Shown: positions 1-5,295, counted from the first letter of the stretch. The stretch: 5,923 bases of DNA from Chloroflexota bacterium (GCA_016200675.1 JACQEH010000170.1:1-5923), one strand, 5' to 3'. The notes: generated from the sequence alone by a model not told the origin. Program-made: numbers and translations.

Positions 1-1
1 C

Positions 2-544
2 CTCGGCGCCGACCTCAGCATCAGGTTCTTCCTCGGATCCGGCCCGCGCATCCACGACCGATTCCAGGCGCCGATGATCGAGTCGCTGCTGCGTAGCCTT
101 GGGCCGCGATGGCGAGCCGAGCTCGAAGTCCCGGTCGAGCAGCCACGCCGCGGCGTCATCGACCTGGTCCTCCATGACCGGGTGTCGGGCCTCATGGTTG
201 CGGCGGAAGTCCAATCCGACCTTCAGCGCCTCGAGCAGCAGATCCGATGGAGCCACGAGAAGGCGGCCGGGCTTGCGGAGAGTCGGGCGGCATCGGCGGC
301 CGGCGCGGCCGGCCTGGCCACGTCGGAGATGCTCATCCTGCGCTCAACGGTCCGAACCCGGGACGTCGCCCGCCAGTACGAGGCCACGCTTCGCGCGGCC
401 TACCCGGCGCAGACCGCCGATGCCGTGCAGGCACTGACCGGCACGGCACCGTGGCCCGGTCCCGCCGTCGTCTGGATGCATGTCCACGGCAGGCACGTCA
501 CTGTGATGCGTCTGCCGCCCGTCGGCGTCGCCCTGGGCCGTTGA
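2..544 (+). CDS. C-terminal part of a probable HTH-type regulator with a PD-(D/E)XK-like domain (5' end outside window)
   Basis: The frame is open from the left edge to TGA at 542-544 and gives 180 residues. The in-frame ATG at 74 is probably internal, because the 24 residues before it (LGADLSIRFFLGSGPRIHDR...) read as conserved protein. What can be seen is a core resembling the PD-(D/E)XK nuclease fold: Glu42 in a beta strand (ELEVPV), Asp54 in GVIDLVLHD, then Glu69-Val-Gln71-Ser. The motif has Gln where the usual catalytic Lys stands. A helical, charged stretch follows (about 73-92), then a Trp-containing C-terminal strand region (WPGPAVVWMHVHG). From memory, this matches the C-terminal half of actinobacterial/Chloroflexota proteins annotated as XRE-family or helix-turn-helix proteins; the DNA-binding half would lie outside the window. 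Nuclease activity is not shown, and the domain may be a degenerate, binding-only fold. The gene converges on dxs across a repeat-rich gap. Confidence 0.7.
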   Translation, partial: LGADLSIRFFLGSGPRIHDRFQAPMIESLLRSLGPRWRAELEVPVEQPRRGVIDLVLHDRVSGLMVAAEVQSDLQRLEQQIRWSHEKAAGLAESRAASAAGAAGLATSEMLILRSTVRTRDVARQYEATLRAAYPAQTADAVQALTGTAPWPGPAVVWMHVHGRHVTVMRLPPVGVALGR

Positions 545-554
545 CCTCGATGGG

Positions 555-625
555 TGCGGACCTCGGCGTGTGCGGACCTCGGCGTCGGTGGTCCTCGGCG
601 TGTGCGGACCTCGGCATCGGTGGTC
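555..625. repeat. 16-bp tandem repeat, about 4.5 units
   Basis: Successive 16-base units are TGCGGACCTCGGCGTG (555-570), TGCGGACCTCGGCGTC (571-586), GGTGGTCCTCGGCGTG (587-602), TGCGGACCTCGGCATC (603-618), and the start of another GGTGGTC unit (619-625). Seen at period 32, 561-592 and 593-624 differ at a single base (G584 against A616), which suggests a recent duplication of a two-unit block. A weaker copy (10 of 16 bases) may lie at 539-554, overlapping the regulator stop codon. The array is on the 3' side of both flanking genes. Its function is unknown; replication slippage is the simplest origin. Confidence 0.85.
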
Positions 626-722
626 AGGCTTGCCCGGCAGTCACGGATTCGTGCGTGGGCGCGGGCTCTCGACCACGGCGAACACGATGTCGCGCCCAGG
701 AGTCAACAATACGTGCGGCACG

Positions 723-735
723 GGCCTGAGCGGCC
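723..735. other. Small GC stem-loop
   Basis: GGCC at 723-726 pairs with GGCC at 732-735 around TGAGC. A NotI-type palindrome (GCGGCCGC, 730-737) overlaps it. No T-run follows on either strand, so it is a poor terminator candidate for the regulator gene ending at 544. Confidence 0.2.
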
Positions 736-774
736 GCGTGGGACGGAAGCCAGCCGACACGGAGCAGGAAACCG

Positions 775-791
775 CGCTTGTCAGGCAAGCG
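775..791 (-). terminator. Weak hairpin downstream of dxs
   Basis: CGCTTG (775-780) and CAAGCG (786-791) form a perfect 6-bp stem around TCAGG. On the minus strand the hairpin is followed by CGGTTTCC, which holds only three T residues. It lies about 160 bp past the dxs stop. It could end dxs transcription, but a 6-bp stem of this kind can arise by chance in such GC-rich DNA. Confidence 0.2.
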
Positions 792-796
792 GCCCC

Positions 797-886
797 GCGA
801 CCGCCGGACCAGCGACCGCCGAACCGCCGAGCCGGCGACCGCCGAACCAGGGACCGCCGAACCGCGTCGCCACGGACCGGGGACCG
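797..886. repeat. Degenerate 15-16-bp GC-rich direct repeats
   Basis: Related units recur: GCGACCGCCGGACCA (797-811), GCGACCGCCGAACC (812-825, followed by a partial GCCGAGCC copy), GCGACCGCCGAACCA (835-849), GGGACCGCCGAACC (850-863), and looser copies around GGACCG at 873-879 and GGGACCGCG at 880-888. Spacing is irregular because one unit carries an 8-base insertion. The unit differs from the 16-bp repeat at 555-625. It lies in the dxs 3' flank and no coding role is evident. Confidence 0.7.
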
Positions 887-942
887 CGTCGCGCCACACG
901 GCCGCGCCGCCACAGACGGGCCCCGCGATCGCCGCCCGAGCT

Positions 943-961
943 CGACGAGGTCAGCTCGTCG
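943..961 (-). other. Stem-loop carrying the dxs stop codon in its loop
   Basis: CGACGAG (943-949) is the exact reverse complement of CTCGTCG (955-961), with a 5-base loop at 950-954. Read on the minus strand the loop is CTGAC, so the dxs TGA (953-951) sits entirely inside it. The 7-bp GC-rich stem forms in the mRNA across the end of the reading frame. No U-run follows, so it is not a classic intrinsic terminator. It may instead protect the 3' end or act as a U-less terminator; this is inference. Confidence 0.4.
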
Positions 962-2978
962 CGGCGGCCTCGGAACGGCCAGGCGCGGCCTGGATCGTCA
1001 CGAGCGTCTCGCGGACCTGGGCCGCAAGGCCGGTCGCGTCGAGGCGGAGGACCCGGCGGAGATCAGTCACCGCGCCGTGGTCGACGAAGCGGTCGCCGGG
1101 GATCCCCACGATCTGGACGGGAATCCCGCGGTAGGCCGGATCCGTCATCCGGGCCTCCTCGATCGCCTCGAGGACGCCGCTCCCGAACCCGCCCGTCACG
1201 ACGCTCTCCTCGAAGGTCACCACGAGCCGCTTGCCGCGCGCCTGGTCGAGGATGAGCTGCCGATCGAGCGGCTTGGCGAAGCGGGCGTTGATCACCCCCA
1301 CCGACCAGCCCGCGACCTCGAGCGCAGCGGCCGCCTCGACGGCCCGCATCACGATGGGCCCGAAGCCGACGAACAGCATGTCGCGCCCCTCGCGAAGGAC
1401 CTCCGCCTGACCCACGGGAATGGCCACCGGCTCGACGGCCGGCAGGCCGAACCCGGGGTCGCGGGGGTAGTGGAGGGCAAACGGATGGTCCTGGGCGAAC
1501 GCCGTCCGGACCAGGGACCGGAGCTCCTGCTCGTCCTTGGGACTGGCGATCACGAGGTACGGCAGCTGGCGCTGGGCGGGAATCGTGAACATCCCCTGGT
1601 GGGAGGTGCCGTCCTCGCCGACAAGCCCCGCACGATCGACGCCGAGGAGCACGGGCAGGTCGTTCTGGCAGAGATCGTGGACGGTCTGGTCGAAGGCCCG
1701 CTGCAGGAAGGTCGAGTACAGGGCCACCACGGGACGCATGCCGCCCAGCGCCAGGCCGGCAGCCAGGGTGACGGCGTGCTGCTCGGCGATGCCCACGTCG
1801 ATCGCCCGATCCGGGTACGCGGCATGGAACCTGGCCATCCCAGTACCGGTCGGCATGCCGGCCGTGATCCCCACGATGCGCCGATCGTCTGCGGCGACGG
1901 CCACCAGCTCCTCGGCGAAGACGGCCGTGTAGTTCGGATGCTTCTTCGGGGCGTCGGGCGGCACCGAGGGCGGCACCGCGTCGCCGTTCGAGCCCTGGCC
2001 GTGGGGTGTCGTGGCCGCGAACGGCCGGGCGGGCTTCGGCGGCTCGACGTCGGTCGCCGGCACGGCCATCGGCGGCAGCGCCGCCCCGTGGAACGACACC
2101 TGGTCCGTCTCGGCGGGGCGATAGCCCCGACCTTTCTGGGTCCTGACGTGGACGATGACCGGACCTTTGAGGTCGAGGACGCGCTCGAACGTCTCGAGCA
2201 GGGCGTGCAGGTCGTGCCCCGGCACGACGCCGATGTAGGTGATCCCGAGGTCCTCGAAGAGCTGCCCCGGCGAGGCGAGGTTGACCACCGATCGCCGCAG
2301 GCGCTGGCTCCACTCGAGGGCGCCGCCCCCGACGAGCGGGATCTTCTCAACGAGCCCGTCGTAGGCCGACTTGCTCTGCTGCCAGGCCTGGCTCAGCTTG
2401 ATCTTGCTGAGGTAGGTCGAGAAGGCACCGACCGTCGGGCTGATCGACATCTCGTTGTCGTTGAGGACGATGAGGAGCTGGGTGCCCTTGTGGCCGACGT
2501 CGTTGAGGGCTTCGAGGGACAGGCCCGTCATGAGCGCTGCGTCGCCGACGACGACGGCCACCCGTTCCAGGCCGTGGCGGAGGTCGCGCGCGGTGGCGAG
2601 GCCCTGGGCGATGGACAGGCCCGTGCCGGCGTGGCCGCCGTCGAACACGTCGTGCTCGCTCTCCGATCGCCGCGGGAAGCCCCCGATGCCGTCGAGCTGC
2701 CGCAGCGTCCCGAACCTGCCGAGCCGGCCCGTGAGGAGCTTGTGGGCGTAGGCCTGATGGCCCGTATCCCAGACGATACGGTCGCGCGGCGACTCGAGGA
2801 GCCGGTGGAGGGCGATCGTCAGCTCGACCACGCCGAGCGACGATCCGAGGTGCCCGCCGGTCGAGGCGACCGTCGCGATGATCGTCTCGCGGAGCTCCGC
2901 GGCGAGGATCGCCAGCTGGCCCTCGTCGAGGCCGCGGAGGTCGCCGGGGCCCTTGAGGCCCTCGAGGATCGAAGACAC
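951..2978 (-). CDS. dxs: 1-deoxy-D-xylulose-5-phosphate synthase
   Basis: This enzyme condenses pyruvate and glyceraldehyde 3-phosphate to DXP with thiamine diphosphate, the entry step to the MEP isoprenoid pathway and a precursor source for thiamine and pyridoxal; it is cytoplasmic. All three transketolase-like domains are visible. Domain I has GGHLGSSLGVVELT (His43), IVWDTGHQAYAHKLLTGR (69-85), and the cofactor motif Asp146...Asn175-Glu-Met177 with the same 29-residue spacing as E. coli Asp152/Asn181. Domain II has DVGIAEQHAVTLAAGLA, with the catalytic Glu at 399, and GLVGEDGTSHQG (451-462). Domain III has VTFEESVVTGGFGSGVLEAI (588-607). The GTG start at 2978 is chosen because it leaves the 675-aa protein starting just before the conserved region and has AGGAG 10 nt upstream. 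The frame stays open to 3143, but that extension overlaps xseB and is unlike DXS. Oddities: GDA replaces the usual GDG, and a Pro/Ala-rich linker (about 303-346) makes it longer than the usual 620-640 aa. Confidence 0.97.
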   Translation of the reverse strand: MSSILEGLKGPGDLRGLDEGQLAILAAELRETIIATVASTGGHLGSSLGVVELTIALHRLLESPRDRIVWDTGHQAYAHKLLTGRLGRFGTLRQLDGIGGFPRRSESEHDVFDGGHAGTGLSIAQGLATARDLRHGLERVAVVVGDAALMTGLSLEALNDVGHKGTQLLIVLNDNEMSISPTVGAFSTYLSKIKLSQAWQQSKSAYDGLVEKIPLVGGGALEWSQRLRRSVVNLASPGQLFEDLGITYIGVVPGHDLHALLETFERVLDLKGPVIVHVRTQKGRGYRPAETDQVSFHGAALPPMAVPATDVEPPKPARPFAATTPHGQGSNGDAVPPSVPPDAPKKHPNYTAVFAEELVAVAADDRRIVGITAGMPTGTGMARFHAAYPDRAIDVGIAEQHAVTLAAGLALGGMRPVVALYSTFLQRAFDQTVHDLCQNDLPVLLGVDRAGLVGEDGTSHQGMFTIPAQRQLPYLVIASPKDEQELRSLVRTAFAQDHPFALHYPRDPGFGLPAVEPVAIPVGQAEVLREGRDMLFVGFGPIVMRAVEAAAALEVAGWSVGVINARFAKPLDRQLILDQARGKRLVVTFEESVVTGGFGSGVLEAIEEARMTDPAYRGIPVQIVGIPGDRFVDHGAVTDLRRVLRLDATGLAAQVRETLVTIQAAPGRSEAAATS

Positions 2979-2988
2979 GGCAGCGCTG

Positions 2989-2993
2989 CTCCT
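2989..2993 (-). promoter_or_regulatory. Shine-Dalgarno site deciding the dxs start
   Basis: AGGAG on the minus strand (plus-strand CTCCT) lies 10 nt before GTG 2978. The spacing is slightly long but usable. It favours this GTG over upstream in-frame starts, which would run into xseB. Confidence 0.6.
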
Positions 2994-3015
2994 GGGATGA
3001 GACGGACGTTGCGGG

Positions 3016-3021
3016 AGTCTA
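3016..3021 (-). promoter_or_regulatory. Possible -10 element for a dxs promoter
   Basis: TAGACT on the minus strand fits TANNNT and matches TATAAT at 4 of 6 positions. It would place transcription start about 30 nt before the dxs GTG, within the 112-bp xseB-dxs gap. I see no -35 match at 17 or 18 bp spacing. The hexamer is also the loop of a CGGG/CCCG stem (3012-3025). Readthrough from xseAB is an equally good explanation of dxs expression. Confidence 0.25.
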
Positions 3022-3090
3022 CCCGGAAGGGCGGCGGCGCGACCGGCGCGGGTCCGAGCGCCCACGGTGGCTTGCCTGCCCGCTGCTCCC

Positions 3091-3357
3091 CTACTCGGCC
3101 TCGCGGGCGTCCTCGGGGCGGACGTCGATGGCGGTGAGCGCACCGCCGGCCCGGGTCACGAGCTGCTGGACCTTGAGCTCGGCCTCGGCAAGGAGGCGGG
3201 CGCAGCGCTCGTGGAGGGCGACCCCGCGCTCGTAGAGGGCGATCGATCGCTCGAGCGGCTGCCCCCCGGCCTCGAGCTCGGCCACCGTGCGCTGGAGCTC
3301 GGCAAGCGCCTCGTCGAAGGTGAGTCGCTCGATCGGCGGATCAGTCGGGTCCGTCAT
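3091..3357 (-). CDS. xseB: Exodeoxyribonuclease VII small subunit
   Basis: This is the small, helical subunit that packs on the XseA coiled coil to make active ExoVII, a cytoplasmic enzyme that degrades single-stranded DNA from both ends to short oligonucleotides. The 88-aa length is typical. The family core is clear: FDEALAELQRTVAELEAGG (14-32), then PLERSIALYERGVALHERC (34-52), then LAEAELKVQQL (56-66). The C-terminal 20 residues are not conserved in the family and are probably disordered. ATG 3357 is preceded by GAGG with a 6-nt spacer. The gene starts inside the 3' end of the 47-aa membrane ORF (17-bp overlap, different frame), which suggests coupled translation. ExoVII needs several small subunits per large subunit, so the local coupling may help set the ratio. 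Confidence 0.95.
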   Translation of the reverse strand: MTDPTDPPIERLTFDEALAELQRTVAELEAGGQPLERSIALYERGVALHERCARLLAEAELKVQQLVTRAGGALTAIDVRPEDAREAE

Positions 3358-3484
3358 GCGACGCCTCGTCCTTGCGCTCCGTCAGCCGCGAGAGACGCGG
3401 CGCCAGGAAGAAGATACCGAAGGCGATGCCGATCCCGCCGGCGATGACGCCGATCGCCAGGATCGCCAGCAGCTCGCCGATCAC
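3341..3484 (-). CDS. Small single-pass membrane protein between xseA and xseB
   Basis: This 47-residue ORF starts with GTG at 3484-3482 and ends with TGA at 3343-3341. It begins MIGELLAILAIGVIAGGI; residues 4-28 form one hydrophobic, glycine-rich segment ending in FFLAP. A basic and acidic hydrophilic tail follows (RLSRLTERKDEASHDGPD type). By the positive-inside rule the tail should be cytoplasmic. The GTG overlaps the xseA stop as GTGA, and the ORF runs 17 bp into xseB, so the three form one overlapping translational unit. Its own Shine-Dalgarno is weak, consistent with reinitiation after xseA. The non-random hydrophobic pattern and both overlaps argue that it is real. I do not know its function, and it belongs to no family I can name. 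A link to ExoVII is inferred only from position. Confidence 0.75.
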   Translation of the reverse strand: MIGELLAILAIGVIAGGIGIAFGIFFLAPRLSRLTERKDEASHDGPD

Positions 3485-4848
3485 GTCGGCTGCCGCCCGT
3501 CACCGGCACGGGCCGGGAACTCACCCCGCGCGACGCGGATCAGGAGCGGCGAACCGTCCGCGGCCTCGGCGGGGTCGCGGACGACGGCCCCGTCGACGCG
3601 TCTCCGCACGATCGCGTAGCCACGTTCGAGGGTCGCACCGGGGCCCAGCGCGGCCAGTGACGCGGCGGCGGTCGAGAGTGATCCGCCGGCCACGGCGAGC
3701 CGTCCGGCGACGAGCCCGGGCAGGCGCTCGGCGAGGCGTTCGTCGGCTCGCCGCCGATCGGTCATCCGCACCCGGACCGCCCGCGTCGCGCGTTCGAGGA
3801 GATCGCCCGCCCGTTCCCGCGAGGCCGCCAGCCGGGCGGCCGGGTGGAGCTGGTCCAGGAGGCGCCGCTCGGCGGCGACGTCGAGCGCCGCCGAGCGCAG
3901 GCCGCGGGCGGCCGCGCCGTGCATGCGCTCCGCGCCCCGGGCCAGGGACGCCGCGAGCTCGGCCTGATCGGGGACCACGAGCTCCGCCGCGGCCGAGGGC
4001 GTCGGGGCCCGCACATCCGCGGCAAAGTCGGCCAAGGTCACGTCCACCTCGTGGCCGATGCCGCAGACCACGGGCAGCGGGTGGCCGACGATCGCCCGCA
4101 CGACCCGCTCGTCGTTGAAGGACCAGAGGTCCTCCATCGAGCCACCACCGCGGGCCAGGATCGTGACCGCGGGTGCCTCCCCACCCCGCCCTTCGTGGCG
4201 GAGCGCCTCGACGTGCCGCTCGAGTCGACGGAAGGCGCCGACGATGCTCTGGACGCTCCCCTCCCCCTGGACCTGGCAGGCGACGAGGACGACGCGGGCC
4301 AGCGGCCAGCGGCGGGCCAGGACGTGGCAGACGTCCTTCCAGACGGCGCCGGTGGGCGACGTGATCACGGCGATGGTCGCCGGCCGTGCCGGCAGCGACC
4401 GCTTCCGCGCGGCTTCGAACAGGCCCTCCGACTGGAGGCGGGCCTTGAGCTGCTCGAAGCGGATCGCCAGGTCCCCCACCCCCGAGGGCTGGAGCGTCTC
4501 GACGTAGAGCTGAAGCGCGCCCTGCGGTTCGTAGTAGTCGACATGACCGTGGGCCACCACCCGGAGGCCCGTCTGCGGCTGGAAGGCCGAGCGGATGCGC
4601 TCGTCACGGAACCAGACGCACTGGAGCTGCGACTTCTCGTCCTTGAGGGTGAAGTAGGCGTGGCCGGCCGTCGAGATGGTGACCCGCCCGACCTCGCCCT
4701 CGACCCACAGGTCGCGGAGTCGATCATCCGAACGGACGAGCGTCGCAACGACCCGGGTCGCTTCGGTGACGGCCAGAATTCGCGGCCCGGACGCGGCCGG
4801 ACCCGCAGGCGTGGTCAGCTCGTCCTCCTCTCGTGATGGCGGGCGCAT
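3481..4848 (-). CDS. xseA: Exodeoxyribonuclease VII large subunit
   Basis: This is the catalytic, DNA-binding subunit of ExoVII, acting in single-strand DNA degradation and mismatch/recombination repair. From ATG 4848 it has 455 aa, in the normal range. The N-terminal OB-fold runs about 22-120 (RILAVTEATRVVATL, AGHAYFTLKDEKSQLQCVWFRD). The catalytic domain has VITSPTGAVWKDV (161-173), RGGGSMEDLWSFNDERVVRAI (from 233) and GIGHEVDVTLADFAADVRAP (from 263). Asp172, Arg233, His266 and Asp269 align with the E. coli catalytic set Asp155/Arg205/His238/Asp241, with exact spacing for the last three. A long helical coiled-coil region (about 293-400) precedes the C-terminal LGPGATLERGYAIV segment. GHEVD replaces the common GHETD. 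The frame stays open to 5070, but the extension is not XseA-like. Start candidates are ATG 4851, ATG 4848 (GGGG 7 nt upstream), or a CTG at 4818 with a perfect AGGAGG. Confidence 0.95.
   Translation of the reverse strand: MRPPSREEDELTTPAGPAASGPRILAVTEATRVVATLVRSDDRLRDLWVEGEVGRVTISTAGHAYFTLKDEKSQLQCVWFRDERIRSAFQPQTGLRVVAHGHVDYYEPQGALQLYVETLQPSGVGDLAIRFEQLKARLQSEGLFEAARKRSLPARPATIAVITSPTGAVWKDVCHVLARRWPLARVVLVACQVQGEGSVQSIVGAFRRLERHVEALRHEGRGGEAPAVTILARGGGSMEDLWSFNDERVVRAIVGHPLPVVCGIGHEVDVTLADFAADVRAPTPSAAAELVVPDQAELAASLARGAERMHGAAARGLRSAALDVAAERRLLDQLHPAARLAASRERAGDLLERATRAVRVRMTDRRRADERLAERLPGLVAGRLAVAGGSLSTAAASLAALGPGATLERGYAIVRRRVDGAVVRDPAEAADGSPLLIRVARGEFPARAGDGRQPT
4816..4829 (-). promoter_or_regulatory. 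Perfect Shine-Dalgarno in front of an in-frame CTG in xseA
   Basis: On the minus strand AGGAGG (4829-4824) is followed by 5 nt and then CTG (4818-4816), in frame with xseA. Starting there gives a 445-aa protein beginning M-TTPAGPAASGPRILAV, a good fit to the family N-terminus. The ATG pair at 4851/4848 upstream has only GGGG as a site. CTG starts are rare, so this remains an alternative to the ATG call. Confidence 0.35.
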
Positions 4849-4887
4849 CATATGACCCCGATCCCCTAGTTCTCGATCCAGGGCTGA

Positions 4888-4904
4888 CCCGCGAAGCCCG
4901 CGGG
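4888..4904 (-). promoter_or_regulatory. Stem-loop in the xseA leader with an alternative fold
   Basis: CCCGCG (4888-4893) and CGCGGG (4899-4904) form a perfect 6-bp GC stem with a 5-base loop, about 40 nt before the xseA ATG. Part of it can pair differently: GGGCT (4881-4885) with AGCCC (4895-4899). The two stems exclude each other. This could be leader structure that affects translation, but chance pairing is common at this GC content. Confidence 0.3.
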
Positions 4905-4978
4905 GCGGATTGTGTGTCGGGAACGTAGTTTCCTGCCTCGGCCACGAAGTGCCCGGTCGCGCGGACGACGTCAGGTGA

Positions 4979-5007
4979 TGCATCCGCTCACCGGTCAAAG
5001 CTGTCAA
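4979..5007 (-). promoter_or_regulatory. Possible promoter for the xseA cluster
   Basis: A perfect TTGACA lies on the minus strand at 5007-5002, and TTGAC recurs 4 bases further on (4998-4994). The sequence 17-18 bp downstream (GATGCAT) is a poor -10. The TTGAC-N4-TTGAC direct repeat could also be an operator half-site pair. It lies about 150 bp upstream of the xseA start. Confidence 0.2.
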
Positions 5008-5098
5008 CGCCGGATCCCAACCAGCGTTCCCGGCCGCAGGTGGGGGCAGGACTCGAGCATCAACGGTCATCTGCCGGATAGCGGCGGGTCGGTCTCCA

Positions 5099-5133
5099 CG
5101 CGGAGGCCAGTACGATCATCGGCCTCCTCCGCG
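5099..5133. other. Strong inverted repeat
   Basis: CGCGGAGG (5099-5106) pairs with CCTCCGCG (5126-5133), with two further inner C-G pairs possible. Alternatively GGAGGCC (5102-5108) pairs with GGCCTCC (5121-5127) around a 12-nt loop AGTACGATCATC. A second perfect stem abuts it: GATCTC (5133-5138) with GAGATC (5148-5153). Neither is followed by a T-run. They may be terminator-like or protein-binding sites. Confidence 0.35.
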
Positions 5134-5177
5134 ATCTCTATCAGACGGAGATCCCGGGGATACCGGGAGGAGGAATG

Positions 5178-5195
5178 CGTCTCGCTCAAGAGACG
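5178..5195 (-). terminator. Perfect 6-bp hairpin, possible terminator
   Basis: CGTCTC (5178-5183) and GAGACG (5190-5195) flank a 6-nt loop. On the minus strand it lies about 130 nt past the stop of the exported-protein gene and is followed by CATTCC, a poor U-run. It could contribute to ending that transcript. Confidence 0.2.
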
Positions 5196-5277
5196 AGCAC
5201 GGCGCTGTGGCCATTGAAACGGTCCGCGGATGTGGAACTTCCGCCGCGCCCCTCCATCGGATCACGAGTGACGTTCT

Positions 5278-5295
5278 CGGCCTCCGGCGTGGCCG
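5278..5295 (-). terminator. GC-rich hairpin just downstream of the exported-protein gene
   Basis: CGGCC (5278-5282) pairs with GGCCG (5291-5295). An overlapping GGCC-GGG-GGCC stem lies at 5291-5301. These begin about 20-30 nt after the TGA at 5323, the right place for a terminator. There is no U-run, so the call is weak. Confidence 0.25.

Larger units (their letters stand above)
545..950. other. Convergent intergenic region with two repeat patches
   Basis: This 406-bp stretch lies between the stop codons of the regulator gene and dxs, so it needs no promoter for either. It contains a 16-bp tandem repeat near its left end and a degenerate GACCGCCGAACC-type repeat near its right end. Between them (about 635-795) are a GCGGCCGC palindrome at 730-737, and small stems at 723-735 (GGCC/GGCC) and 775-791 (CGCTTG, 5-nt loop, CAAGCG). 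Open frames run through it on both strands, but their predicted proteins are Arg/Pro/Ala-rich, change composition with the repeats, and resemble no family I know. I regard it as non-coding. Confidence 0.65.

Noticed and set aside
925..932. GCGATCGC octamer, the HIP1 palindrome of cyanobacteria
   Set aside because: I noticed only one intergenic copy, in DNA where such GC palindromes arise easily, and the genes do not look cyanobacterial.
570..3137. An 855-codon plus-strand open frame antisense to dxs
   Set aside because: Its first codon positions lie opposite the dxs third positions, which are almost always G or C, so T-starting stop codons are rarely created. The protein is Arg/Gly/Glu-rich without family motifs, while the minus strand is clearly DXS.
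2979..3143. N-terminal extension of dxs to the ATG at 3143
   Set aside because: It overlaps xseB by 53 bp, is Arg/Pro/Ala-rich, is unlike DXS N-termini, and lacks the good ribosome site found before GTG 2978.
3844..4836. A 330-codon plus-strand open frame antisense to xseA
   Set aside because: It has the same phase relation to the third codon positions of xseA. The product is not protein-like and the minus-strand gene is unmistakable. The plus-strand frame at 3067-3447 opposite xseB is explained the same way.
4852..5070. N-terminal extension of xseA to the ATG at 5070
   Set aside because: The added residues do not resemble XseA, and the OB-fold begins well after the ATG at 4848.
5211..5220. 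CCATTGAAAC, resembling the 3' end of some CRISPR repeats
   Set aside because: It occurs once, with no second copy at spacer distance and no cas gene in the window.
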